From Methanogenium sp. S4BF (lineage in GTDB: Archaea; Halobacteriota; Methanomicrobia; Methanomicrobiales; Methanomicrobiaceae), in assembly GCF_029633965.1 (NCBI RefSeq), contig NZ_CP091277.1:186001-250000 (forward strand): 64,000 bases of DNA, given 5' to 3'. Every line of letters begins with the position of its first letter. Within the stretch, counting starts at the first letter, position 1. Position numbers and translations under genes: made by a program. Positions 18,491 to 28,152 of the stretch are shown here, in pieces. The notes beneath the pieces were generated by a model. The model was not told the DNA's origin. It ran no database searches and saw only the letters and a list, made by a program, of their open reading frames with translations.

Positions 18491-20241
18491 ACGTCACCAC
18501 CCATGCACCGGATGGCATCATCCCATGCGCAGAGGAGTTCGTCTCCCCCTGCATGGTCTCTGCCGTACACCAATGCTTCATACCTGGTCACAAACACGGC
18601 TGCCTCTTTCCGGCATTTCTCATCCAGCTTAGCAGTCTGTTCACGCATCGTCTCAGATGGCCTGCATTTCCGTGCTGTATAATACCCGACGGCAGCAGTA
18701 AACCCTTCTCCCAGTATCCTGGCCGAATCCGCAGAAGAGAGGGACGTTCTCTCTGAGATGTACCTGCTGCGGAAATCCTGTATCGCAGCCTCACGTGAAT
18801 GGGTGGATATTCCCTCTTCCTCTCCCCTGGCGGTGAGGGGGCCTCCGGGTAGGAGTGCTTCCGGTTTATCCGGTTGACCGGTCTCATCGAACAATGACTC
18901 CTGTGCCCGGCCCCTCTGTCTGCGGCGGAGTATCAGGTATCCGGCCCCTCCCGCGCAGATCACGAAGAGGATGATGAAAAGATAGAGGTCATTTTGGCCA
19001 ACAGAGATGTTATACTCCCTGCTTCTGCACTCATTCACCGGAAACCCGGAGTCTGAAAAGACAGACTGGATGGTATAGTCCCCTGACGAAACCTCTGTTG
19101 TACAGGAATAAACCCCTGTGGCGTCCGTAAACACCGTAGTTACGTTCTCGGAATCCGCACTCCTGAAGGAGATCTGTACCGGCGCACCCGTGACATCTCT
19201 GCCTTCCGTGCTCAGTCTTCCTGAAGAGAAGATTGTGCTGCCCCGGACAGAAACATTGAGCGTTATTAAGCCGTCTGTTCTGGTCACTGTGAGCGGTATG
19301 ATAGAAGAAAATACATCGCCGGCCCGCGTGTAGGCAAGGTGGATACCGGGATACAGCTGCAGGATGGTGAACGGGATGTCATACTCTCCGGTGCTGGTGC
19401 AGGATGAATTGGCGTATTTCCTGCTGTCGATATACAGGGTGACGGGTTCTCCCGCAGGAATGTCTCCCGAACGTGAATATACTCCTGTTGCGTGTATTTC
19501 ATCGCCATATACCCCTTGAGAAGGATCAATGCTTAGGGTCAGTTCTTCACTGAATGTTATGACGGTATCTGATGCCTGAACAACCCGTTCTTCCTGTGTG
19601 CCTTCGATTTCCCTGACATACTCTGCAAAGACGTCAACAGAGGATTCCATGGATTCAGGATTCACCTCGACTGTCCTCCCGGTTGGTGCCATGGCAGCAG
19701 CGGTATTTTTGTATTGTGCGAATTCCTGGGTGATTTTTTCGCGCAGTGCCTCACCTTCGTACGCAATAGCATACATCTTCGCGGGATCGTCTGCGTCCTG
19801 GTACTGGATCTCAAGACGGCTCAGTTCATCAAATGCAACCGAATCATTGAGCAGCTCCTCCAGATTCCTGATGTTGTCAGCATTATTTTTTCTGAAATCA
19901 CCGATTTCAGACTCACTCATATCGAGGTTTATGACCAGACGGTCAAACTGTGATGCCGCCCTGCGGTACTCGGCAAGATCCTCCTCTGCATCTTCAAAAT
20001 TTTTCAGGCGTACATTCAGGATGATAGTTCCGGAAGCTTCAAAAAAGTCCTGCATCAGCGGCTGAAGGTCGCCTGTCTTCTCCTGTGATATCTGTTTCAG
20101 TGCGATTGGGTTTTTGAAAATACCTGCCTCTTCCACATTTGCAATCGCATATATTTCGGGTTCTTCTGTGTATGGCATCAGAAGGACTGCAAAGAGGATG
20201 GAAAGCCCGATGAAGATGATGGGAGCGGTATACCTCTTCAT
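18487..20241 (-). CDS. Membrane-anchored Ig-like protein, DUF4129-like C-terminus
   Basis: A 584-residue protein with an N-terminal signal/anchor helix (about 6-24), a helical coiled stretch (about 60-180), and two or three Ig-like or carboxypeptidase-regulatory-like beta domains (about 225-420). A membrane helix (about 425-445) and a cytoplasmic domain with conserved FVTRYEALVYG near the C-terminus resemble DUF4129 tails. In this gene neighbourhood such proteins usually accompany MoxR/DUF58/DUF4350. The start ATG overlaps the stop of the small membrane-protein gene upstream. Family assignment of the C-terminal domain is by context and weak pattern. Confidence 0.65.
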   Translation of the reverse strand: MKRYTAPIIFIGLSILFAVLLMPYTEEPEIYAIANVEEAGIFKNPIALKQISQEKTGDLQPLMQDFFEASGTIILNVRLKNFEDAEEDLAEYRRAASQFDRLVINLDMSESEIGDFRKNNADNIRNLEELLNDSVAFDELSRLEIQYQDADDPAKMYAIAYEGEALREKITQEFAQYKNTAAAMAPTGRTVEVNPESMESSVDVFAEYVREIEGTQEERVVQASDTVITFSEELTLSIDPSQGVYGDEIHATGVYSRSGDIPAGEPVTLYIDSRKYANSSCTSTGEYDIPFTILQLYPGIHLAYTRAGDVFSSIIPLTVTRTDGLITLNVSVRGSTIFSSGRLSTEGRDVTGAPVQISFRSADSENVTTVFTDATGVYSCTTEVSSGDYTIQSVFSDSGFPVNECRSREYNISVGQNDLYLFIILFVICAGGAGYLILRRRQRGRAQESLFDETGQPDKPEALLPGGPLTARGEEEGISTHSREAAIQDFRSRYISERTSLSSADSARILGEGFTAAVGYYTARKCRPSETMREQTAKLDEKCRKEAAVFVTRYEALVYGRDHAGGDELLCAWDDAIRCMGGDV

Positions 20242-20504
20242 GAACCGATGATCTCCATAATCTTTTGCAGCACAATTATTCCAAAGATGATTACGCCTCC
20301 TGCGGCCAGGTATTTTGCATATCTGATCATTCTGGGTTCTATGAATGGGGGGTCGGTCAGTTCAATGATTACGAGAATTCCAATCAGCCATAATACAAAG
20401 AATATTTCAAGGTTTACCACCTGGGCAAGTGCCATGAATCCGATGACGATAAGCATCCAGAGGAATATGGCAAGTACAGAATACCCCCGTGTTGTAACAC
20501 CCAT
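20238..20504 (-). CDS. Small three-helix membrane protein, first gene of the MoxR/DUF58 run
   Basis: An 88-residue hydrophobic protein with three predicted helices and no recognisable family. The ATG is preceded by GGGGAGGAATATTATTAA, a strong ribosome-binding site. Its stop overlaps the next start (ATGA-type, 4 bp), so it is probably translated together with the downstream envelope genes. Confidence 0.6.
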   Translation of the reverse strand: MGVTTRGYSVLAIFLWMLIVIGFMALAQVVNLEIFFVLWLIGILVIIELTDPPFIEPRMIRYAKYLAAGGVIIFGIIVLQKIMEIIGS

Positions 20505-20566
20505 TTAATAATATTCCTCCCCTGAGAATATTAAGAATATCGACTATGTTCTGCAGCCTGCAACAA

Positions 20567-20580
20567 AGAGATATATACTC
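20567..20580. promoter_or_regulatory. TATA element between divergent genes
   Basis: AGAGATATATACT is a good archaeal TATA box about 33-40 bp before the plus-strand ATG at 20611. Because the core TATATA is symmetric it could also direct the leftward run starting at 20504, about 65 bp away. Which direction dominates cannot be told from sequence alone. Confidence 0.45.
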
Positions 20581-20610
20581 CGCATGCATAAATGGGAATC
20601 AGGTGATTAT

Positions 20611-21114
20611 ATGAACCCTAAACTGAAAATTCTGACAATATTCTGTCTCCTCTTCGTCGTGGCGGCCCCGGCATCAGCGTTTACTGCCGAATCTCTTTCC
20701 ATTGATGTGCTGGAGAACGGGGATGCGACGGTCACATTTGCCTATCGTCTCGGCTGGGCTGAAAAGTTTGCGGTATTCTTCCGGATTGCAGATCCCGCCA
20801 CTGAGTTAAAGAATGGGCTGGAGAGTAATTCCGGGAAAGAGGTCACTGTAAGTGAAGTGACGCCAGATTCTGCTGCATTCCTGATTAGGGAGTATGCACA
20901 TATAAGTACTGGGGATGACGGGGTGACCTATACAACTCCCATGCTCTCGTTTGCCAGTGCTGAGGAAATGCTTTCGGATTATTGGTTTGCGCCACTCATC
21001 TCTGTTGATTTGTCTCCTGCAGTGACGACAGTGGTCTTCCCTGACGGATACACAGAGTATTTCTATGACAGTATCGAGATCCCACGGATCAGTCATACCA
21101 TATCAATACCCTAA
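20611..21114 (+). CDS. Small secreted protein of unknown function
   Basis: The start at 20611 is chosen because AGGTGAT lies 4 bp before it and because a clean signal peptide follows (residues 1-23, ending ASAF). An in-frame ATG at 20584 would add nine polar residues before it. The mature part, about 144 residues, is beta-rich and acidic with no Cys, no membrane helix and no motif I recognise. It is flanked by mutS on the right and the divergent envelope run on the left, which gives no functional clue. Confidence 0.65.
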   Translation: MNPKLKILTIFCLLFVVAAPASAFTAESLSIDVLENGDATVTFAYRLGWAEKFAVFFRIADPATELKNGLESNSGKEVTVSEVTPDSAAFLIREYAHISTGDDGVTYTTPMLSFASAEEMLSDYWFAPLISVDLSPAVTTVVFPDGYTEYFYDSIEIPRISHTISIP

Positions 21115-21189
21115 TCTTCCTTTTTGGCTTCAGCATGTTCACGTAATAAGACTCATATCGCCAAAGGTAGACTCCTATACTGAGTCGAG

Positions 21190-23811
21190 ATGAGTGATGG
21201 ACCCACACCTGCAATGAAGCAGTTTTATGAGATGAAATCCCGGTATCCCGGCTGTGTTCTCTTTTTCCAGATGGGGGACTTTTATGAGACGTTTGGGGAG
21301 GACGCCGAACTTATCTCACGGGAACTTGACATTACCCTGACTTCACGCGGTAAGGATAAAAATGGAGAGCGTATGCCTCTTGCCGGTGTCCCGATTCATG
21401 CAGGAGAGGCCTATATTGCCCGGATGGTGAAGAAAGGATACCGGGTGGCCGTATGTGATCAGGTTGAAGACCCGAAAAAAGCAAAGGGTGTTGTAAAACG
21501 TGATGTTGTGCGTGTCATCACCCCCGGCACAGTGATTGACTCTTCCATGGTGCCTTCTGAGGGGCAGGCATACCTTATGGCAGTTGTCCCGGATTTGAAA
21601 TACACCATCTTTGGCCTTGCGTTTCTGGACATCACCACCGGTGATTTTTTTGTTACCACATGCAGGGCAGATGACGGAGGAAACGGTTTGCTTTCAGCAG
21701 TGGACCGTGCAGGCCCGCGGGAATGTCTTCTCCCTCAATCGTTGTCTCCCCGGGTGCAGGCTCTTCTTGAGGGGCGGGGAATAGCGATCACACCCTGCGG
21801 GGCAGAATATTTTGATCATAAAGAATCATTTTCTCAGCTAACCCGGCAGTTTGGCGTATCAACGCTGGATGGGTTTGGCTGCAGTGATATGGATGAGGCG
21901 GTGACTGCGGCCGGTGCCTGTCTGCGATATGCGACAGAGACGCAGAAGTCTGACCTTGGGCACATCCGTACGCTGTATACCCGTCTCCCTGAACGTGGAA
22001 TGGTGCTTGACGCAATCACGATGCGCAATCTTGAACTGACCCGGAATATTCGCGATGGCGGGACAGATCATACCCTCCTTTCCGTCCTTGACCGGACAAA
22101 GACGGCCATGGGCGGCCGCCTTCTGCGCACGTTTATCACCAGTCCTCTTACCGATGAAAAGGAGATTAAGGCACGTTTGGATGCTGTCGAATACTGTCTG
22201 AATGAACCGCTCCGGCGTGAAATTATCCGGGACCTCCTTCACCGGTTTGCTGATACTGAACGCATTGCCGGCAGGATTGCATATGGAAATGTCGGGCCCC
22301 GGGACCTTCTCACCCTACGTGACTCACTGGACCGGCTTCCGGGAATCCGTGACGTGCTCTCTCCCCATGACAGCATGATCCCTTCCCTTCTCGCTGATAT
22401 ACAAGCTGATCTCAGGGACCACACCGATCAGGTATCCCTGATTCAGGCCGCAATTGTTGATGATCCGCCTGTACTGGCACGGACGGGCGGGATAATACGT
22501 GAAGGGTTCAGCAGCGAACTGGACGAAATCCGGAATATCGGACGTACCGGTAAAGACTGGATTGCTTCATTCCAGCAGAAAGAGCGGGAACGGACTGGTA
22601 TCAAATCACTGAAAATAGGGTATAACAAAGTATTCGGGTATTATATCGAAGTAACAAAGGCCAATATCTCCCTTGTGCCGCCGGAGTATCTCAGAAAGCA
22701 GACCATGGCGAACGGTGAACGGTTCACCCTCCCGGAACTCCAGGAGATGGAGCAGAAGATTGCGCATGCACAGGAGCGGCAGAGTGCCCTTGAAGAAGAG
22801 CTCTACGCAGACGTCATAATGCGTCTGCGTGAATCTGTGACCTTTATACAGGCAACGTCGCAGGCAATTGCTCGTTTGGATCTCTTCTCCGCTCTTGCGG
22901 ATGCTGCCGCAGAAAACGGATATACGCGACCTGTTATTGAGAATTCCGGACGCCTGCTGATAACCGATGGTCGTCATCCGGTTGTCGAAGAGAGTCTTTC
23001 CTCTGTCGGATTCGTTCCGAATGACGCGGAACTGGATGGCGGAGGGGACCAGATCATCATTATCACGGGTGCCAATATGGCCGGAAAATCCACATATATG
23101 CGGGAGGTTGCCCTCATTTGCATCATGGCACAGATGGGGAGTTTTGTGCCGGCCGACCGGGCTGTTATCGGTATCATTGACCGTGTTTTTACCCGTGTCG
23201 GAGCATTTGATGATCTTGCAAGCGGCCAGTCGACATTTATGGTCGAGATGGTGGAACTTGCCAATATTCTCAATAATGTGACCGAAAAGAGCCTTGTTAT
23301 TCTTGATGAAATCGGCAGAGGCACATCGACCCTTGATGGATATTCCATTGCACGTGCGGTTCTTGAATTCCTGCACGGGACCGGAAAACGAGGACCCCGG
23401 ACCCTGTTCGCAACCCATTTCCATGAAATTGTGGAGGTTGAAGCTGACCTGAAACGGGTAAAGAATTGTCATTTTGCAGTGAAAGAGACAGGGAGTGATG
23501 TGGTTTTTCTGAGGAAACTGATTCCGGGTGCAACGGACAGAAGTTATGGTATTCATGTGGCACGCCTGGCAGGCATTCCCGGGAAAGTGATACAGAGAGC
23601 CGGAGAGGTGCTTGAAAAAGAACGCTACCGGACACCGGTATCTGAAGGAAAACGTGCTCCGCGGTATACCCAGATGCTTTTGATGGATGCACCTGAGGGT
23701 GCCTGTGCCACCGAAAGCCCGGCCCTCATCGAACTGAAAAACCTTGATCCGGATTCACTGACTCCGCGTGAGGCGCTTGCAAAGATCTACGAACTCAAGA
23801 AGAAGATGTAA
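21190..23811 (+). CDS. mutS: DNA mismatch repair protein MutS
   Basis: An 873-residue MutS1-type protein, the usual bacterial length. The mismatch-binding Phe-X-Glu motif is in FFQMGDFYETF (about residues 25-35). The connector and lever domains follow, and the C-terminal ABC ATPase has Walker A GANMAGKST (about 627-635), Walker B VILDEIGRGTST and a C-terminal helix-turn-helix. It recognises mispairs as a dimer and recruits MutL. The mutL gene begins 8 bp downstream, so the two form one transcript. MutS/MutL are absent from most archaea; where present in methanogens they are best explained by transfer from bacteria. Confidence 0.97.
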   Translation: MSDGPTPAMKQFYEMKSRYPGCVLFFQMGDFYETFGEDAELISRELDITLTSRGKDKNGERMPLAGVPIHAGEAYIARMVKKGYRVAVCDQVEDPKKAKGVVKRDVVRVITPGTVIDSSMVPSEGQAYLMAVVPDLKYTIFGLAFLDITTGDFFVTTCRADDGGNGLLSAVDRAGPRECLLPQSLSPRVQALLEGRGIAITPCGAEYFDHKESFSQLTRQFGVSTLDGFGCSDMDEAVTAAGACLRYATETQKSDLGHIRTLYTRLPERGMVLDAITMRNLELTRNIRDGGTDHTLLSVLDRTKTAMGGRLLRTFITSPLTDEKEIKARLDAVEYCLNEPLRREIIRDLLHRFADTERIAGRIAYGNVGPRDLLTLRDSLDRLPGIRDVLSPHDSMIPSLLADIQADLRDHTDQVSLIQAAIVDDPPVLARTGGIIREGFSSELDEIRNIGRTGKDWIASFQQKERERTGIKSLKIGYNKVFGYYIEVTKANISLVPPEYLRKQTMANGERFTLPELQEMEQKIAHAQERQSALEEELYADVIMRLRESVTFIQATSQAIARLDLFSALADAAAENGYTRPVIENSGRLLITDGRHPVVEESLSSVGFVPNDAELDGGGDQIIIITGANMAGKSTYMREVALICIMAQMGSFVPADRAVIGIIDRVFTRVGAFDDLASGQSTFMVEMVELANILNNVTEKSLVILDEIGRGTSTLDGYSIARAVLEFLHGTGKRGPRTLFATHFHEIVEVEADLKRVKNCHFAVKETGSDVVFLRKLIPGATDRSYGIHVARLAGIPGKVIQRAGEVLEKERYRTPVSEGKRAPRYTQMLLMDAPEGACATESPALIELKNLDPDSLTPREALAKIYELKKKM

Positions 23812-23819
23812 CAGGATTT

Positions 23820-25649
23820 ATGCCGATGCCTGAAAAGAGAGACGAAGGGGTGATCCGCCTTTTAGATGATGAGACCGTTAACACGATAGCTGCTGGTGAA
23901 GTGATTGAACGGCCCGCATCTGTGGTGAAAGAACTGGTGGAAAATGCGGTGGATGCCGGTGCGGATATGATAAAGGTGGACATCACCGTCGGCACACAGC
24001 ATATTACCTCGGTTCAGGTGTCTGATACCGGGTGTGGCATGTACGCGTCTGATGCACAGATGTCCTTTGTCCGCCATGCAACCAGTAAAATCCGTGGCCC
24101 CGACGATCTCTCCCGTATTCATACAATGGGATTCAGGGGTGAGGCACTTGCAAGTATTGCTGCAGTATCGCGCGTGACCCTTGTGACACGGGCAGAAGGC
24201 ACGGACGTGGGCACAGAAATTGTCATTGAAGGCGGAGAGTTCCTCTCCGTATCCGACGTGTCAGCACCACGGGGGACGACTATACGGGTTGACAATATCT
24301 TCTTCAATACTCCCGCACGCCGAAAATTTCTGAAGTCCCGTCAGACCGAACTGCTTCATATATATCGTGCGGTCGAAGCAGAAGCCTTTGCTCATCCGGA
24401 ATCTGCCTTTCGTCTGAGAGTTAATGGAAAAGAGAAACTCAGGACCCAGCGCACGACTGCGATGGCGCAGACCATTACCCAGGTATTCGGAACCGATCTC
24501 TCCTCCCAGATAATCCCCATAAGTGCAGGGACGCCGGTAATGAGAGTGGATGGCGCAATTGTTCGCCCGGCGGACTGCCGTCCGAATGCAGGTGAAATCC
24601 ATCTCTGTGTGAACGGGCGTCCGGTAACATCACCCCAGATTGTCAGAGCCATTCGTGCAGGGTATGGCACTCTCATTCCAAAGGGCAGGTTTCCCATGGC
24701 ATATCTGAGTATCAGAATTGATACGTCTCTTGTTGATGTGAATGTTCATCCTGCCAAACGGGAAATCCGCCTGAGCCGGGAAAAAGAGATCATTAGTGGT
24801 ATTACCGAAGCTATCAGGGACACGCTTCAGACAACGGATCTGATACAGAGCGGCACGCCTGTGACCTCACAAGACAACCGTGCATCTGTGCAGGCATCTG
24901 TGTATACCCATCTCCCAAAACAAAGTCAGGAGGTAGCTGAGCCAATTCCCGGTGTCACAAAAAGTTCCTACGGGAACGCACAGCCAGAGAGGTTTCACAT
25001 CCGGTATGCGACAACCGACAAACAGCTTCGCCTTACGGGAAATATGGACGAGGATGCCGGTGTTAACCTCCTGCCCCCGATGCGGATCATCGGTCAGGTG
25101 GCGGATGGCTACATTCTGGCAGCATCGCGTGACAATGATGAACTGTTCATCATTGATCAGCATGCTGCCCATGAACGCATTCTCTACGACCAGTTATGCG
25201 AACGGCGGAATGCCGGTATTCAAAGGCAGGAACTCCTCGTGCCGCTGGTTGTCGAACTGAATGCTGCAGAAAAACTGGCCCTTTCGGCAAATATTGATAT
25301 TCTGCTGGAGCTGGGTTTTATTGTTGATGAATTTGGCCCTGATGCGTTTGCCGTGAGGGCTGTGCCGATGGTTCTTGGCAAACGGCTGGGAACAGAGATG
25401 ATCCATGATATTGTCTCCGACCTGGTAGTCGAAAGCCGAAAATCAGCTGACGAACGATGCGACCGCATCACCGCAACCATAGCATGCCGGGGAGCAATCA
25501 AGGGAGGCAGTCCCCTGACACAGGAGCAGATGGAGCGTCTGGTTCTTCAGTTGTCCCACACCAGTGAACCCTACACCTGTCCGCATGGACGTCCGGTTAT
25601 TCTCTCCTATTCCCAAAAGGAACTGGACAGGATGTTTCACCGGACATGA
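23820..25649 (+). CDS. mutL: DNA mismatch repair protein MutL, endonuclease-type
   Basis: A 609-residue GHKL ATPase. N-terminal motifs are NTIAAGEVIERPASVVKEL (motif I), DTGCGM (motif II) and MGFRGEAL (motif III). The C-terminal domain keeps DQHAAHERILYD, close to the metal-binding DQHAX2EX4E motif with Asp in place of the last Glu, plus ACRGAIKGG and CPHGRP. Those motifs mark MutL proteins that nick DNA themselves, as in organisms without MutH. AGGAT precedes the ATG, 8 bp after mutS. A second ATG two codons on is possible. Confidence 0.96.
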   Translation: MPMPEKRDEGVIRLLDDETVNTIAAGEVIERPASVVKELVENAVDAGADMIKVDITVGTQHITSVQVSDTGCGMYASDAQMSFVRHATSKIRGPDDLSRIHTMGFRGEALASIAAVSRVTLVTRAEGTDVGTEIVIEGGEFLSVSDVSAPRGTTIRVDNIFFNTPARRKFLKSRQTELLHIYRAVEAEAFAHPESAFRLRVNGKEKLRTQRTTAMAQTITQVFGTDLSSQIIPISAGTPVMRVDGAIVRPADCRPNAGEIHLCVNGRPVTSPQIVRAIRAGYGTLIPKGRFPMAYLSIRIDTSLVDVNVHPAKREIRLSREKEIISGITEAIRDTLQTTDLIQSGTPVTSQDNRASVQASVYTHLPKQSQEVAEPIPGVTKSSYGNAQPERFHIRYATTDKQLRLTGNMDEDAGVNLLPPMRIIGQVADGYILAASRDNDELFIIDQHAAHERILYDQLCERRNAGIQRQELLVPLVVELNAAEKLALSANIDILLELGFIVDEFGPDAFAVRAVPMVLGKRLGTEMIHDIVSDLVVESRKSADERCDRITATIACRGAIKGGSPLTQEQMERLVLQLSHTSEPYTCPHGRPVILSYSQKELDRMFHRT

Positions 25650-25693
25650 ATGTTCGGCATGTTCATCCCTGAGGGATTCTGTGCCCTCTTCTC

Positions 25694-26308
25694 TTATTTT
25701 GGTGCATTACAATCTCTGAGACTGCAGAGATCATGTGTTATCCGGAAGACGACCAGATGTTCCCCTTCTGTCGTCTCCTCTCCGACAATATATGATAGGA
25801 ATCCATGCTCTGCAAAGAGTTCACGTGTCTCCTGAATGCCTGTCAGAGATGAAACCAGAAGAAGCACGCGTCCGTACGGGTGGAGAATCCGGTGCAGTCC
25901 GGATGCAAACTCACGGATAACCGCCCTGCCGTCAGGCCCTCCGTCCAGTGCGTACTCCAGCCAGTCGTCAATCCGCTCATTCTCTTTTGTCGGAAGATAG
26001 GGCGGGTTGAACAGTATCAGGTCAAACGGTCCTTTCAGCCCGGCATAGAGATTCGTCCGAACGACTTCCACACCCATTCTGTGTGCCATCCTGCAGGCAT
26101 GGGGGTTTACATCGGTTGCAACACACCGGGCACGTTCACTGCACGCCCGTGCGATGATACCGCTTCCGGTTCCTACTTCCAGGACGGCCTCACCGTTCCG
26201 GATTTCCTTTAAAACCGATGAAAGAAGCAGATAGGTATCCTGTTCCGGCTGGTATACCTGTTCATGATATTCAGGTGCTTTTGGGTTCATTCCTGCGTTC
26301 TCTTCCAT
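25694..26308 (-). CDS. HemK2/Mtq2-like class I N-methyltransferase
   Basis: About 204 residues. Motif I is VLEVGTGSGIIA (about 37-48) and the catalytic N-methyltransferase motif NPPY is in LILFNPPYLPT (about 94-104). Size and motifs fit the archaeal/eukaryal HemK2 branch, which methylates the Gln of the GGQ loop of release factor aRF1 with S-adenosylmethionine. The start at 26308 places GGAG nine bases upstream; ATG 26314 adds two residues. It converges with mutL. Substrate is inferred from family. Confidence 0.82.
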   Translation of the reverse strand: MEENAGMNPKAPEYHEQVYQPEQDTYLLLSSVLKEIRNGEAVLEVGTGSGIIARACSERARCVATDVNPHACRMAHRMGVEVVRTNLYAGLKGPFDLILFNPPYLPTKENERIDDWLEYALDGGPDGRAVIREFASGLHRILHPYGRVLLLVSSLTGIQETRELFAEHGFLSYIVGEETTEGEHLVVFRITHDLCSLRDCNAPK

Positions 26309-26394
26309 ATACATTGTCTCCTCCCTGATAAGGGTTCTTTCCCCGGATGTTCCATGACAGTTAAACCTGAGAAGATGCTACATTACATTAGCGT

Positions 26395-28143
26395 ATGGAT
26401 ATCATCGTGGGGAAGGCAAACGGGCGGGATTTCAGCATTAGCGGTCAGGAACTGGTCACCGGAAGAACCTGCATCATCGCACAGTCCGGTGCCGGAAAAA
26501 GCTGGACGATTGCGGTTCTTTGTGAACAGCTCTGCCGCTATCATATCGGATTCTGTCTCATTGATACTGAAGGGGAATATTTTTCGCTGAAAGACCGGTT
26601 TGATCTGACATGGATTGGGGCGGATGATGAATGCGAGTACGATATTGAGCGGCTTGATAATCTGAAGGACATTCTTCGCGATTCAATACGTTCGGGAGTT
26701 CCGGTAATCTATGATGTGTCCGAGGTGGAGATGACGGAAAAAGTATCCCACCTTGCTGATATTCTTTATGATCTTGCAACCGAAGAGCGCAAACCATACC
26801 TTTTGATCGTTGAGGAAGCGGATAAGTTCATTCCGCAGAGCCGTGACTCCATCAAAAAAATTGAGGAAATTTCACGCAGGGGGCGAAAACGCGGACTTGG
26901 TCTGATGGTGGCAACCCAGCGCCCTGCCATTGTCACAAAAAATGTACTCTCTCAGTGCAACAATCAGATCATCGGGAAACTCTCGATAGAAAATGACCTG
27001 AAGGCAGTGGATCTCTTTTTTGGCTCCAAACGTGAGGTTGAGGAGTTATCATCCCTGAATCCTGGTGATTTCTATATCATGGGCGGGCTTACCCGTGAAA
27101 AGACACGGATGAGGTTTGGGAAGCGTGAGACAAAACACCGTGGCCTCACTCCGATACTTGCGCCACGAACCCCTGATCCGGTACAGGATGACGTCGACGA
27201 TATGGATGCTGTGCCTCATGAAGAGCCTTCAGATACACCAAAGGCTCCGGTGGCACCGGAAGATGAGGTGATGTCCCTGTATGATGAACCTGATGTATCA
27301 GTGACTCGGCTCTCTTCTGAACCCAAAGAGACGAAACCAAATCCTAAACCAAAACCAAAGCCAAAACCGAAGTCCGGCCCTCGTGTCCGCACGAAGAAAA
27401 CATCATCTCCTCTTGAAGAGCGTGCCCTCCCTGCCCGAATCGGGAGGGATGAGGCACTCAATATTGCAGGGGGCCGGATGAAGAAGAAAGGTCTTCTCTT
27501 CGGAACAAATGAACGTCTGGTGTCAGCTGAGCTGGTATACTGGCCGCTCTGTCTCTTTGAGGTGCGCTACATCAGCGGAAAAATCCGGAAAATCACACAG
27601 GAAACTTCGTTTATCATTGATGCAACGAAAGGATGGTGCGCGGATATCTCAGACGGTCTGAGGTTCCGTGCCTGTTTCAGTGACTATATCGGCCTCTCAG
27701 AGGATGCCATTCGCGTACTGGATGCCTTTTCCATTTCAGGTCAGACTGCAGCAGAAATTGAAGCACAGACTCGCCTCTCTCCCGAGGTGGTTGAAGATGC
27801 TATCTCTGAACTGAGCACAAAAAAACTCATTACGGAGAGTGAGATGGCAGCTGGAAGGGAAGTATGGGTGCCGCTGGTCCGGCATGGAATGCCGCGTCTG
27901 GGGACGGGGATGGTCAGACTTCCGGCGGCACTGGAAACACTCGACGGTGGTACGGTCCTTGAACGGATTGTGCATCAACAGGATATCCGGACCATCCTGA
28001 AAGTAACACAACCAACTGCTGAGATTATATCATGCCAGCTGTTCTCCTGTCCGGTATATGAAGTGAAGGTTGCAGCATCCACCTGTGAGAAAACAATTTT
28101 TATTGACGGTTTTGTCGGAAAAAAAGTGCTTGTAGCACGCTGA
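26395..28143 (+). CDS. HerA-like (DUF87) ATPase with a long extra C-terminal region
   Basis: A 582-residue protein. The N-terminal half is a HerA/FtsK-clade ATPase: Walker A AQSGAGKSW (about 25-33), Walker B LLIVEEADKF, and MVATQRPAIV for the sensor strand. A disordered charged linker (about 262-345) includes five consecutive Lys-Pro steps (PKPKPKPKPK) and then RVRTKK. The C-terminal half (about 350-582) is a separate domain with a beta part and a winged-helix-like part (SGQTAAEIEAQTRLSPEVV). HerA usually works with NurA in DNA end processing, but no nurA is adjacent, and this may be a different DUF87 branch. Convergent with ksgA. Confidence 0.8.
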   Translation: MDIIVGKANGRDFSISGQELVTGRTCIIAQSGAGKSWTIAVLCEQLCRYHIGFCLIDTEGEYFSLKDRFDLTWIGADDECEYDIERLDNLKDILRDSIRSGVPVIYDVSEVEMTEKVSHLADILYDLATEERKPYLLIVEEADKFIPQSRDSIKKIEEISRRGRKRGLGLMVATQRPAIVTKNVLSQCNNQIIGKLSIENDLKAVDLFFGSKREVEELSSLNPGDFYIMGGLTREKTRMRFGKRETKHRGLTPILAPRTPDPVQDDVDDMDAVPHEEPSDTPKAPVAPEDEVMSLYDEPDVSVTRLSSEPKETKPNPKPKPKPKPKSGPRVRTKKTSSPLEERALPARIGRDEALNIAGGRMKKKGLLFGTNERLVSAELVYWPLCLFEVRYISGKIRKITQETSFIIDATKGWCADISDGLRFRACFSDYIGLSEDAIRVLDAFSISGQTAAEIEAQTRLSPEVVEDAISELSTKKLITESEMAAGREVWVPLVRHGMPRLGTGMVRLPAALETLDGGTVLERIVHQQDIRTILKVTQPTAEIISCQLFSCPVYEVKVAASTCEKTIFIDGFVGKKVLVAR

Positions 28144-28152
28144 AAAGAGTGC

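Noticed and set aside
22606-23556. 316-codon antisense frame within mutS
   Set aside because: Long, but antisense to conserved MutS domains; no start signal, and composition is that of a mirror frame.
27340-27375. Lys-Pro repeat as a microsatellite
   Set aside because: It is in-frame protein linker sequence in the HerA-like gene; noted as a protein feature instead.
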